Notes under the pieces: generated by a model
The model's input: only the letters and a program-made list of their open reading frames with translations
Told to the model about the DNA's origin: nothing
Databases searched by the model: none
Assembly (NCBI GenBank): GCA_045541975.1
Contig: JAZQKB010000013.1
Location: 1 to 47,760, forward strand
Length of the DNA: 47,760 nucleotides
Direction: 5' to 3'
Source of the DNA: SIG452 sp045541975
GTDB taxonomy: Bacteria > Bacillota > Clostridia > UMGS1840
Program-made: the position numbers and the translations under genes
Part shown: positions 17,874 through 25,534 of the stretch, in pieces
Layout: every line of letters begins with the position of its first letter
Numbering within the stretch: position 1 is the first letter of the stretch

Positions 17874-17913
17874 AAATGTCGTCAGATGCTTAAACGCTTA
17901 CGGCATTTTTTCT
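17874..17913 (+). terminator. Attenuator-like hairpin between rpmH and rnpA
   Basis: AAATGTCGT (17874-17882) pairs with ACGGCATTT (17900-17908) with one G-U pair, followed by a T run. It would end most rpmH transcripts while some read on into rnpA, which fits the very different amounts needed of the two products. Confidence 0.6.
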
Positions 17914-17924
17914 TTATTAGCGTT

Positions 17925-17948
17925 TTTTTGATGTGTTTTCATCAAAAA
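17925..17948 (+). other. Second hairpin in the rpmH-rnpA gap
   Basis: TTTTTGATG and CATCAAAAA form a perfect 9-bp stem with a six-base loop. It lies between the attenuator-like hairpin and the rnpA ribosome site. It may be a processing or stability element. Confidence 0.45.
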
Positions 17949-17994
17949 GATTGCAACGTTCGTTGGATTTTTCTAAAATTGTGAGGGAGACGGT

Positions 17995-18336
17995 TTGATT
18001 CACGCTACTTCTTTAACAGAAAACTACGAATTTCAGAGGGTTTACAAAAAAGGGCAGTCCTATCCCGGCAGATATGTGGTGCTATATTACCGTAACAATA
18101 ATCATAAGGATTTGCGTTACGGCATTACTGCTACCAAAAAAATCGGGAAGGCCTGCAAAAGAAACCGTGCGAGACGGTTAATTTTTGAAAATATGCGGCT
18201 CTTGTTTCCTACGATGAAACCGGGCTACGATCTGGTGGTCGTGGCACGTCCTACTATTTTAGGTACCGATTTTTTCACCTTAGGAAACGAGCTTTCCAAA
18301 CTGTTACATAAAGCAGGTGCATTTGATGTTAGGTAA
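17995..18336 (+). CDS. rnpA: Ribonuclease P protein component
   Basis: Basic 113-residue protein subunit of RNase P, which trims the 5' ends of tRNA precursors. The family signature is in the middle: YGITATKKIGKACKRNRARR, a close match to the RNR motif region. The start is the TTG at 17995, preceded by GAGGGAGA; no ATG is available near it. Its 3' end overlaps yidD by 11 bases, so the two are translationally coupled. Lengths of 110-125 residues are normal. Confidence 0.93.
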   Translation: MIHATSLTENYEFQRVYKKGQSYPGRYVVLYYRNNNHKDLRYGITATKKIGKACKRNRARRLIFENMRLLFPTMKPGYDLVVVARPTILGTDFFTLGNELSKLLHKAGAFDVR

Positions 18337-18535
18337 ACTGTTTATTTTGTTGGTTCGTGGTTATCAGAAGTGGATATCTCCGCTTCTTGGTGCTCATTGC
18401 CGATTTTATCCCACGTGCTCCCAGTATGCCATTCTGGCTGTCAAAAAATATGGATTTTTGAAAGGCTTTTTGAAAGCCTGCTGGCGTATCCTTCGTTGCA
18501 ATCCGTGGAATCCGGGAGGAGTAGATTATCCGTAG
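18326..18535 (+). CDS. yidD: Membrane protein insertion efficiency factor YidD
   Basis: Small membrane-associated protein of 69 residues with the family pattern: a hydrophobic N-terminus, RGYQKWISPLLGAHCRFYPT, then CSQYA, GFLKGFLKACWRILRCNPW and GGVDYP. The conserved cysteines are present. It is thought to help YidC insert proteins. ATG 18326 was chosen because AGGTG is six bases upstream; it overlaps the end of rnpA. yidC follows after 27 bases. Confidence 0.93.
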   Translation: MLGKLFILLVRGYQKWISPLLGAHCRFYPTCSQYAILAVKKYGFLKGFLKACWRILRCNPWNPGGVDYP

Positions 18536-18562
18536 CATCCCGGTGACAGAAAGGATTTAGAA

Positions 18563-19477
18563 ATGTTTGAATTTATTTACGTGTTGTTAGGAACCGTGAT
18601 GAAATTCATCTACGGTTTAATCCAGAACTTTGGATTCTCGATTGTTGTGTTTACTGTTCTGGTTCGTCTGTGTATGTTGCCTTTAGTAATCAAACAGCAG
18701 AAATCCATGGCTCATATGCAGAAAATTCAGCCTGCATTGCAGGAACTTCAGAAAAAATATCAGTATGATAAAGAAAAACTGAATGAAGAAACGGTAAAAC
18801 TGTATCAGCAGAACAAAATCAATCCGATGAGCAGTTGTTTACCTCTTTTGATTCAGATGCCCATTTTATTTGCAGTTTACGGGATTATTCAGAATCCTGC
18901 TACTTATATTCTGCAGCCCGGTGCTCAGGGAATCACCGCTGCTATGACTGCTTTGATGAACGGTACAGAAGCTTTGGCATCTCATGCTACCCAGCTGGAC
19001 GTTGTTGCCTGGGTAAGTAACAATGTGGCAGAAGCAGGTACCATTTTAGCAAATGCAGGAAGCGTGTTTACTGCAGATAGTTTCTACATGAACTTTAATT
19101 TCCTTGGTTTAAACTTAGGATTTACTCCCGGTGCGGTTGCAATGACGCAGCCTGTTTACTGGATTTTCCCCATTATTGCAGCGTTAACCACTTTCTTAAC
19201 CAGCTATATTTCGCAGAAAATGGCAAAAACTCAGACTGCAGAACAGGCATCTCAGGCCAAGACCATGCAGTATATTTTCCCGTTGATGACAGGATATTTC
19301 TGCTATATTCTGCCGGCAGCAATGGGCCTGTACTGGATTGTTGGTAACATTCTGCAAATTATTCAGAGCTTCACCTTAGACCGTTATGTGGTTCGCAAGG
19401 AAGTCAATGAAATTACCGTAAAAGAAGAAGCAAAACGTCTGGAAAAGAAAGAAAACAAAAAGAAGAAAAAGAAATAG
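18563..19477 (+). CDS. yidC: Membrane protein insertase YidC/Oxa1/SpoIIIJ family
   Basis: Inserts proteins into the membrane alone or with SecYEG. It has 304 residues, with an N-terminal hydrophobic segment, the conserved VRLCMLPLVIKQQKSM region with its positively charged groove residue, a cytoplasmic helical hairpin (QPALQELQKKYQYDKEKL), and three further membrane segments. There is a long middle insertion of about 70 residues before TQPVYWIFPII. The tail is Lys-rich (ENKKKKKK), as in ribosome-binding YidC forms. There is no lipobox, unlike Bacillus SpoIIIJ. AAAGGA precedes the ATG. Confidence 0.95.
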   Translation: MFEFIYVLLGTVMKFIYGLIQNFGFSIVVFTVLVRLCMLPLVIKQQKSMAHMQKIQPALQELQKKYQYDKEKLNEETVKLYQQNKINPMSSCLPLLIQMPILFAVYGIIQNPATYILQPGAQGITAAMTALMNGTEALASHATQLDVVAWVSNNVAEAGTILANAGSVFTADSFYMNFNFLGLNLGFTPGAVAMTQPVYWIFPIIAALTTFLTSYISQKMAKTQTAEQASQAKTMQYIFPLMTGYFCYILPAAMGLYWIVGNILQIIQSFTLDRYVVRKEVNEITVKEEAKRLEKKENKKKKKK

Positions 19478-19501
19478 AAATAGAAAGGTTGGACAACATC
19501 T

Positions 19502-20320
19502 GTGAAAGAAATTATCACCACCGCCAAAACAATAGATGAAGCAATTGAAAAAGCAGTGCTGGAATTGGCAGTAGACAGAGATTTAATTGACTTTGAAGTT
19601 TTAGATACACCCACTGCAGGATTCTTCGGAATTGGTGCAAAACCAGCAAGAATCTTAGCAAGATACGATGTGAAAAAGCCGGAGGAAACCACTACTGCTC
19701 CGAAAAAAGAAACCAAAGCTCCTAAGGCAAAACCCGAAAGAGCAGAAAAAAAGGTTGTTCGTGAAGAAGTGAAACCGGAACCGAAAAAACCGGTGATTAA
19801 TTATGAAGATGATACCGATTTTGTTCCTACCGAAAACGGTGTTGCTTTTGTGGAAGAACATGTGAAAGAGCTGTTCCGTTTAATGGATATTTCTGTGACT
19901 GCAGAAGTAACTCAGAAGGGCAGAATCATTTCTGTAAACTTAGTGGGCGATGAAGCCGGCAATATCATCGGTAAACACGGTGATACCCTGGATGCTATTC
20001 AGCATATGCTGCAGTTGGCATTCAATAAAAAGATTAAAGGCGGCGAAAAAATCCGCTTAGATACCGAAGACTACCGCATGAAACGTGAAAAAACCCTGAC
20101 CGGTTTGGCAAAAAGTATTGCAAACCGCGTGATCAAGTCTCACGGCAAATACGAATTAGAGCCGATGAAAGCTTACGAAAGAAGAATCATTCATTCTGCT
20201 TTGCAGAGCTATCCCATGATTACCACTTATTCTGTAGGTGTGGAACCTCAGAGACGTCTGATTGTTGCATTTAAACATAGAAATCAGCAGGTAGAGGAAA
20301 CTACTGAAAGCGAAAACTAA
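19502..20320 (+). CDS. jag: Jag/KhpB RNA-binding protein
   Basis: The protein has 272 residues with three parts: a Jag_N domain (about residues 1-50, with TPTAGFFGIGAKPA), a charged Lys/Glu/Pro linker (about 60-105), and KH plus R3H domains. The KH loop is IIGKHGDTLDAIQ; the R3H part is YERRIIHSALQ. The family binds RNA and affects cell division and envelope in streptococci and others. The start is GTG 19502 with AAAGG upstream. It is the last protein gene of the cluster, 24 bases after yidC. Confidence 0.93.
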   Translation: MKEIITTAKTIDEAIEKAVLELAVDRDLIDFEVLDTPTAGFFGIGAKPARILARYDVKKPEETTTAPKKETKAPKAKPERAEKKVVREEVKPEPKKPVINYEDDTDFVPTENGVAFVEEHVKELFRLMDISVTAEVTQKGRIISVNLVGDEAGNIIGKHGDTLDAIQHMLQLAFNKKIKGGEKIRLDTEDYRMKREKTLTGLAKSIANRVIKSHGKYELEPMKAYERRIIHSALQSYPMITTYSVGVEPQRRLIVAFKHRNQQVEETTESEN

Positions 20321-20328
20321 AAAAATAT

Positions 20329-20354
20329 GGGGCTGTATTGTATCATACAGCCCC
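20329..20354 (+). other. Hairpin between jag and tRNA-Thr
   Basis: GGGGCTGTAT pairs perfectly with ATACAGCCCC around a six-base loop. There is no T run after it, so it may be a processing or stabilising hairpin at the jag mRNA 3' end rather than a terminator; tRNA-Thr begins nine bases later. Confidence 0.55.
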
Positions 20355-20363
20355 GTCATATAT

Positions 20364-20439
20364 GCTGGTGTAGCTCAGTCGGTAGAGCATCTCACTCGTA
20401 ATGAGAAGGTCACGTGTTCAAGTCACGCCACCAGCTCCA
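20364..20439 (+). tRNA. tRNA-Thr, anticodon CGT
   Basis: A 76-base cloverleaf with encoded CCA. The acceptor GCTGGTG pairs with CACCAGC and the discriminator is T. The D-arm contains AGCTCAGTCGGTAGAGC. The anticodon stem TCTCA/TGAGA encloses CTCGTAA, giving CGT (Thr, codon ACG). The T-arm has GTGTTCAAGTCAC. No separate promoter is obvious, so it may be released from the jag transcript. Confidence 0.96.
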
Positions 20440-20442
20440 GGA

Positions 20443-20469
20443 AAGGGAATCCTAAGGGATTCCCTTTTT
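20443..20469 (+). terminator. Terminator of tRNA-Thr
   Basis: AAGGGAATCC (20443-20452) pairs with GGATTCCCTT (20457-20466) and the run of T continues to 20469. It begins four bases after the CCA end. Confidence 0.85.
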
Positions 20470-20477
20470 GCATACCT

Positions 20478-20492
20478 GCGTGACTTGAACAC
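20478..20492 (-). repeat. Inverted 15-base copy of the tRNA-Thr T-arm
   Basis: These 15 bases are the exact reverse complement of 20414-20428, the T-arm of the neighbouring tRNA-Thr. They lie just beyond its terminator. In a readthrough RNA they could pair with the T-arm; alternatively they are a relic of an element that used this tRNA as a target. Confidence 0.75.
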
Positions 20493-20503
20493 CAAACAAA
20501 AAA

Positions 20504-20531
20504 ACAGCATTTTTAAGATGCTGTCTTTTTT
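20504..20531. terminator. Bidirectional terminator between tRNA-Thr and the AraC-type gene
   Basis: ACAGCAT (20504-20510) pairs with ATGCTGT (20518-20524), with an A run before and a T run after, so it can end transcripts from both sides. The araC-type gene ends at 20546 on the minus strand. Confidence 0.75.
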
Positions 20532-20545
20532 GATTTTGCATTCTG

Positions 20546-21382
20546 TTACGGTTGCAAATAGGTTGACGGTAAATCGCCAAATTCCCGTTTAAAAGTGTTC
20601 GTAAAATACCCTTGACTGCTAAAGCTAAGCTGAGAGGCGACCGAGGTAACAGAATAGCCGTTTCCCAGAAGTTCGATTGCAGTTTTGAGTTTTAGTTTTA
20701 GAAAATACTTGTGGACACCAAGCCCTGCATATTTTTTGAACACTCGTTTTAAGGTGGATACACTGAGATGTAACACAGAAGCAATTTCTGAAACAGACAG
20801 ATTTTCTTTGATATGTTCTGTCATATATTGCACGGTTTTGGTAAATAAAACGGAATCTTCATCCTCGGGGAAGGGTGTGATGCTGTTTCCTTCGGCTAGT
20901 GATAAGAGCAGTTGCTGAATAAAAAGACTTACTTTTTGGGAGTATAAGTTGACAGATTGAAAGGCACCCAAATACCGATAGTAATTGGTTTGGCTGTTAT
21001 CTGCATAACTTTCTGCATAGCTGATCAGCTTGATTAAAATATCTGTTTGTTCCTGATCCAATAAAAATACTTTTTCCCGGAAAAAATCCCGTAGTTTTCC
21101 TTCTGCTTCGTAGGACATTACGAAAATATTAGCACCTTCCTGAGAGGTTACATGGAATTTGTGCAGTTCCAGCGGTTGGTGAAAAATCATCTGCCCTTGG
21201 GACAAATGATACACTTTTTCGTTGGCAGAAACACATAAACTTCCGCTGATGACATACATCAGCTCCCAAAAGGAATGGGTTTCTCCGGCAAATTCATATG
21301 TATTACTGCAGGGTAGTGTAAAAAACGAGTAAATTCCCGTCAGCTTGATGCGTTCTTTGATAGGGTAGGTAGTTCCTTGCAT
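20546..21382 (-). CDS. AraC-family transcriptional regulator
   Basis: The protein has 278 residues. The N-terminal half (about 15-150) looks like a cupin-type AraC ligand-binding domain (WELMYVISGSLCVSANEKVY and FHQPLELHKFHV). The C-terminal 100 residues hold the double helix-turn-helix (LSVSEIASVLHLSVSTLKRVF and YSVTSVASQLSFSS, with QGYFTNTFKREFG). Such regulators usually sense sugars. It is divergent from the Gfo/Idh/MocA oxidoreductase across 127 bases and probably controls it; that link is inference. CAAGGAG lies before the ATG. Confidence 0.9.
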   Translation of the reverse strand: MQGTTYPIKERIKLTGIYSFFTLPCSNTYEFAGETHSFWELMYVISGSLCVSANEKVYHLSQGQMIFHQPLELHKFHVTSQEGANIFVMSYEAEGKLRDFFREKVFLLDQEQTDILIKLISYAESYADNSQTNYYRYLGAFQSVNLYSQKVSLFIQQLLLSLAEGNSITPFPEDEDSVLFTKTVQYMTEHIKENLSVSEIASVLHLSVSTLKRVFKKYAGLGVHKYFLKLKLKTAIELLGNGYSVTSVASQLSFSSQGYFTNTFKREFGDLPSTYLQP

Positions 21383-21509
21383 AATAAACTCCTTGTTCTG
21401 CCTAAAATTACATAATAATTGTCTTTTTTTATATTTACATATAATTTAAGTCATGTTATACTGATAATAACATACCACGACAAAAAAGTAAAGGGGGAAC
21501 CTTCAAATT
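21383..21509. promoter_or_regulatory. Divergent promoter region between the AraC-type gene and the oxidoreductase
   Basis: AT-rich gap. On the plus strand TATAAT (near 21440) and TATACT (near 21457) are possible -10 boxes, but no good -35 box is at the right distance, as expected for activator-dependent promoters. No clear operator repeat could be settled by eye. Confidence 0.4.
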
Positions 21510-22787
21510 ATGGAAAAATTAAAAGTGATTTTGATTGGCGCCGGTGACCGTGGCAGAATTTATATCAGCAGAATGGACCCGGAAAAATTTCAGGTAGTTG
21601 GTGTGGCAGACCCGGTTCCGGCATTAAGACAGTTTGTAAAAGAAACCTATGGGTTAACCGATGATCAGTGTTACGAAAGCTATGAAGACATTTTGGCTGT
21701 TCCCAAATTTGCAGATATTGCTATTATTGCAACTATGGACCAGCTCCATTATGCTCCCTGTATGAAAGCAATTGAATTAGGTTACGATATTCTGTTGGAA
21801 AAACCCGTTTCCGCAGATTATCAAGAATGTGTGGATATGGCAAACGCTGCCAAAGAAAAAGGTACCAAAGTACTGGTTTGTCATGTTTTGCGTTATGCAC
21901 CCTTCTTTATGAAGATTAAGGAACTGATCAACAATGGCACCGTTGGACAGGTGCTGTCCATTCATCATACCGAATGTGTGGGAAACGTGCATCAGAGCCA
22001 TAGTTTTGTGAGAGGAAACTGGGGCAACTCCGAAAGAAGCTCCTGTATGATTCTGCAGAAATGCTGTCACGATATGGATATTATCCAATGGCTGATTGGC
22101 TCTCCTTGTAAAAATGTTCATTCTTTCGGTTCTTTAGGCTATTTTACCCGTGAAAATGCACCGAAAGGTTCTCCTGAACGTTGCGACAAAACTTGCCCGG
22201 TATATGACACCTGTTATTACAATGCGGTAAAACTGTACTTAGAAGATGAAAAGAATACCTGGTTCCGTAATGCTGCTACCAAGATCGAAACTCCCACCAA
22301 TGAAGAAGTGGCAGAAGCGTTAAAAACCACTCAGTACGGTAAGTGTGTTTACAAATGCGATAACAATGTGGTAGACCGTCAGGTTGTAAACTTAGAATTT
22401 GAAAACGGCGCTGTGGCATCCTTCAATATGAGTGCGTTCAACGAAGGAGGCCGATACATCCGTGTCATGGGTACCGACGGTGAATTAAGCGGTTCTATCG
22501 GTGATATGTTACTGGAATTTTTTGATTTCAGAACCCGTAAGAAAACCAAAATTGATTTGGAAAATGCAACTGCTTCCAACTCTATTGTTGGCGGTCATGG
22601 TGGTGGCGACCAAGGTCTGATGGATTCTTTGTATGATTACATTACCGGAAACTGTGACGAAAAGGAACTCAGTGCAATTGCAATTTCCGTAGAAAACCAC
22701 TTAATTTCCTTCGCAGCAGAAAAATCCAGAGTGGAAGGTTCCATCGTTAACTTAGCAGAATTTAAAAAAGAATTAGGCTACAAATAA
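21510..22787 (+). CDS. Gfo/Idh/MocA-family oxidoreductase
   Basis: The protein has 425 residues, NAD(P)-dependent sugar or inositol dehydrogenase type. The Rossmann motif LIGAGDRGR is at residues 8-16 and the family motif EKP at 97-99. The catalytic-domain region CCHDMDIIQWLIG has the conserved Asp and the usual His position. A Cys-rich insert (ERCDKTCPVYDTCYYNAV) follows near residue 225; it occurs in one subgroup of the family and could bind metal. The substrate is unknown. GGGGGA lies well before the ATG. The divergent AraC-type regulator suggests sugar-dependent control. Confidence 0.9.
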   Translation: MEKLKVILIGAGDRGRIYISRMDPEKFQVVGVADPVPALRQFVKETYGLTDDQCYESYEDILAVPKFADIAIIATMDQLHYAPCMKAIELGYDILLEKPVSADYQECVDMANAAKEKGTKVLVCHVLRYAPFFMKIKELINNGTVGQVLSIHHTECVGNVHQSHSFVRGNWGNSERSSCMILQKCCHDMDIIQWLIGSPCKNVHSFGSLGYFTRENAPKGSPERCDKTCPVYDTCYYNAVKLYLEDEKNTWFRNAATKIETPTNEEVAEALKTTQYGKCVYKCDNNVVDRQVVNLEFENGAVASFNMSAFNEGGRYIRVMGTDGELSGSIGDMLLEFFDFRTRKKTKIDLENATASNSIVGGHGGGDQGLMDSLYDYITGNCDEKELSAIAISVENHLISFAAEKSRVEGSIVNLAEFKKELGYK

Positions 22788-22797
22788 GAAATAAAAA

Positions 22798-22828
22798 AAC
22801 CTCGCAGAGCTAATCTGCGAGGTTTTTT
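22798..22828. terminator. Bidirectional terminator between the oxidoreductase and GNAT genes
   Basis: AACCTCGCAG (22798-22807) pairs with CTGCGAGGTT (22815-22824), seven-base loop, with an A run before and a T run after. It serves the plus-strand oxidoreductase and the minus-strand arg operon, whose last gene ends at 22837. Confidence 0.88.
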
Positions 22829-22836
22829 ATGTAAAA

Positions 22837-23337
22837 CTATTCTTTTACTTTGTTATATTCTTTTACCATCAGTGCCCGTTTGTAGCCACGGTCTTCAGAA
22901 ATGGAATCAATATAGAATTTTCTGCCGTAGTAGAATCGTACCAAATCAAAGTATTTGGCTGCGGTATGAAGCTCTAACCGTTTGACGCCTTTTTCCATCA
23001 TCACGGTGTCCACAACGCTCATTAAACTTTTGCCAACCCCATGATTCTGAAATTCCGGGCTTACCCCAAATCGGCTTAAATATGCGGTTCCGTCCGGTTT
23101 TACCTTGATACGGACGCTTCCTGCAGGCACTTCGTTGATGAATGCCACAAATACTAACTTGGTATCTAAATCACGAAGAATATCTTCGTAGGTTTCGTTT
23201 AAGGCTTCGGTATCTTCCAATCCTGCATTTTTAATATATTTTTGGAAAGAAATTTTGGTAATTGCTTGAATTTCCGGAATTTCTGCTTCAGTTGCCAAAC
23301 GGATATGAAATCCGTAGTAATCTTTTTCTTGTGCCAT
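22837..23337 (-). CDS. GNAT-family N-acetyltransferase, last gene of the arg operon
   Basis: The protein has 166 residues with the GNAT core: the acetyl-CoA loop is FGVSPEFQNHGVGKSLM (Q-x-x-G-x-G), followed by VKRLELHTAAKYFDLVRFYYGRKF. The start has AAGAGG upstream and lies 15 bases after argF, so it belongs to argD-argF. Its place suggests a link to arginine metabolism, perhaps N-acetylation of glutamate or of an arginine intermediate, but single-domain GNATs of this size have many substrates and the role is open. Confidence 0.85.
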   Translation of the reverse strand: MAQEKDYYGFHIRLATEAEIPEIQAITKISFQKYIKNAGLEDTEALNETYEDILRDLDTKLVFVAFINEVPAGSVRIKVKPDGTAYLSRFGVSPEFQNHGVGKSLMSVVDTVMMEKGVKRLELHTAAKYFDLVRFYYGRKFYIDSISEDRGYKRALMVKEYNKVKE

Positions 23338-23352
23338 CTTGAATACCTCTTC

Positions 23353-24279
23353 TTATTTCTTGTAGGAGTCTGCCATCAGCAGGGTCATAATTGCTTTCTG
23401 AGCATGGAGACGGTTTTCTGCTTCTTGGAAAATTCTGGAGTGAGGACCGTCAATGACATCTTCAGTAACTTCAAAACCACGGTATGCCGGCAAGCAATGC
23501 AAGAAGATGGAGTTTTCATCGGTGAAAGAGAACAGTTTTTTGTTGACCTGATAATCACCAAATTCTTTTACCTTGGTTGCTTTTTCGGCTTCCTGACCCA
23601 TACTTACCCAGGTATCGGTATACACAATGTTAGCACCCTTCATTGCTTCTTCAGGGTCACAGGTTTCCACGATTTTGCAGTTTTTTGCTAAAGCTTTTGC
23701 TTTTTCAATCTGATCGGGAACACATTTATATTTTTCGGGGGTTGCAATGTAACAGTCAATGCCAGCCATTGCACAAGCGTGTGCTAAAGAGTGTGCCATA
23801 TTGTTGCCGTCGCCCACATAAGCAAATTTGAGGCCTTCCAGTTTGCCAAATTCTTCGTAGATGGTCTGCATATCTGCCATTGCCTGACAGGGGTGTTCTA
23901 AGTCCGTTAAAGCATTAATCACGGGGATGGAACCGTATTTTGCCAGGTCATACACATCGTCCTGAGAGAAGGTACGAATCATAATTCCGTCTAACATACC
24001 GGAGAGTACGTTTGCGGTGTCATAAATGGTTTCGCCACGGCCCAGCTGAATGTCGTTGGAGCTTAAAAACAGCGGATGACCGCCCAACTGATACATTCCC
24101 ACTTCAAAGGAAACACGGGTTCTGGTAGAGGATTTTGCAAAAATCATGCCCAAACTTTTTCCGGAAAGATAGGGGTGGGGAGTGCCTGCTTTCCGCATTT
24201 TTTTCATTTTGTGAGCTAAGGTTAAAATATCATCAAATTCTGTTTTGGTAATATCGGTAATACTGATAAAATGTTTCAT
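23353..24279 (-). CDS. argF: Ornithine carbamoyltransferase
   Basis: Converts ornithine and carbamoyl phosphate to citrulline. It has 308 residues. The carbamoyl-phosphate loop STRTR is at residues 51-55; DLEHPCQAMADM and the ornithine-binding FLHCLPAYRGFEV with its catalytic Cys are present. The same fold could be a catabolic ArgF/ArcB, but the argD partner and the ARG boxes upstream argue for biosynthesis. GAGGA precedes the ATG; argD ends 18 bases upstream. Confidence 0.95.
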   Translation of the reverse strand: MKHFISITDITKTEFDDILTLAHKMKKMRKAGTPHPYLSGKSLGMIFAKSSTRTRVSFEVGMYQLGGHPLFLSSNDIQLGRGETIYDTANVLSGMLDGIMIRTFSQDDVYDLAKYGSIPVINALTDLEHPCQAMADMQTIYEEFGKLEGLKFAYVGDGNNMAHSLAHACAMAGIDCYIATPEKYKCVPDQIEKAKALAKNCKIVETCDPEEAMKGANIVYTDTWVSMGQEAEKATKVKEFGDYQVNKKLFSFTDENSIFLHCLPAYRGFEVTEDVIDGPHSRIFQEAENRLHAQKAIMTLLMADSYKK

Positions 24280-24297
24280 ATTTTTGAATCCTCATTT

Positions 24298-25485
24298 CTA
24301 TAAGTTTTTGAGCAGTTCAGCCAGTTTGTCGGTCAATAGGTCAATTTCTTTTTCGGTGATAATTAAAGGCGGAACTAAGCGGAACACCGTTTCTCCAACG
24401 GTTCCCACTAAGAAACCTTCGCAAAATAACTGTTTGGATAAGGCTTTTGCAATAGGTTCCGAAAATTCCACGCCAAGCATTAATCCTTTTCCACGAACTT
24501 CCAAAATTACGGGGAACTGTTCTTTTAAGGCAACTAATTTTGCTTTGAACACTTCACCCATTTTTTTGGCATTTTCCAACACACCGTTTTCGGTTAATTC
24601 TTTTACCACGCAAAGACCCGCTGCGGTTGCCAGGGGATTTCCGCCGAAGGTGGTGCCATGGTCACCGGGAGCAAAAGCCGAGAATTTTTCCTTGCAAAGG
24701 ATTGCGCCAATGGGAACGCCGCCGGCCAGTGCTTTGGCTAATGTGAAAATATCGGGTTCCACGCCTACGGTTTCGTATGCAAAGAGGGTTCCGCATCTTC
24801 CCATACCGGTTTGCACTTCGTCAAAAATTAAGACAATATCACGTTGGGTACAAATCTTTCTGATTTCTTCTAAGTATGCTTTGTCTAAGGGACGTACACC
24901 GCTTTCTCCCTGAATCACTTCTAAAAGCACCGCACCGGTTTTATCGGTAACGGCTGCTTTGAAAGCATCAATGTCGTTGGCAGGAACATGGATGAATTTT
25001 TCTACCAGCGGAGCATAAGGCTTTTGGTATTTTGCCTGTCCCGTAGCGGAAAGAGTGGCAAGCGTTCTGCCGTGGAAAGAGTTTTCCAAAGTAATTACTT
25101 CCGGTTTTTCCTGCCCCTTATTGTAAAAATACTTTCTGGCAAGTTTTAGGGCACCTTCGTTGGCTTCTGCACCGGAATTTGCAAAAAAAGCCTTGTCAGC
25201 ACAGGAATTTTCGCAAAGTGCTTTTGCTAAGTTTGCCTGAGATTCAATGTAGTATAAACTGGAGGTATGAATCAGTTTTTTGGCCTGATTGCAAATGGTT
25301 TCCGTAAGTTTCGGATGGTTATGACCTAAAGCATTTACGGCAATTCCTGCCATAAAATCATAGTATACTTTGCCGTCCGTTGCGGTTAAAGTCATACCGT
25401 TTCCTTCGGTGAAGCAGACGGGAAGTCGTTCACCAAAGGTATTCATATAATAAGTTTTGTCAGTTTGTTTGATTTGGTCTAACAT
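24298..25485 (-). CDS. argD: Acetylornithine aminotransferase
   Basis: PLP-dependent class III aminotransferase of arginine biosynthesis. It has 395 residues from the chosen ATG at 25485, which has GAAGGTGAG just upstream; a longer frame to 25524 exists but would start inside the leader. Motifs: FANSGAEANEGALKLAR, HGRTLATLSATGQ, LIFDEVQTGMGRCG and the PLP lysine in TLAKALAGGVPIGA. It opens the argD-argF-GNAT operon. argC, argJ and argB are not here, so the rest of the pathway must lie elsewhere or be absent. Confidence 0.94.
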   Translation of the reverse strand: MLDQIKQTDKTYYMNTFGERLPVCFTEGNGMTLTATDGKVYYDFMAGIAVNALGHNHPKLTETICNQAKKLIHTSSLYYIESQANLAKALCENSCADKAFFANSGAEANEGALKLARKYFYNKGQEKPEVITLENSFHGRTLATLSATGQAKYQKPYAPLVEKFIHVPANDIDAFKAAVTDKTGAVLLEVIQGESGVRPLDKAYLEEIRKICTQRDIVLIFDEVQTGMGRCGTLFAYETVGVEPDIFTLAKALAGGVPIGAILCKEKFSAFAPGDHGTTFGGNPLATAAGLCVVKELTENGVLENAKKMGEVFKAKLVALKEQFPVILEVRGKGLMLGVEFSEPIAKALSKQLFCEGFLVGTVGETVFRLVPPLIITEKEIDLLTDKLAELLKNL

Positions 25486-25499
25486 ATTCTCACCTTCGT

Positions 25500-25513
25500 T
25501 GCATAAATATGCA
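25500..25513. promoter_or_regulatory. Candidate ARG box 2 (leader of argD)
   Basis: TGCATAAATATGCA is a perfect 14-base palindrome close to the ArgR site core TGAATwwwwATTCA. It lies between the argD transcription start and start codon, 42 bp (four helical turns) from box 1. Confidence 0.55.
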
Positions 25514-25534
25514 TATATAATCAATAATATCCCT

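Noticed and set aside
24245..24913. Plus-strand frame of 222 codons opposite argD
   Set aside because: Antisense shadow of argD; composition is atypical and argD motifs are intact on the other strand.
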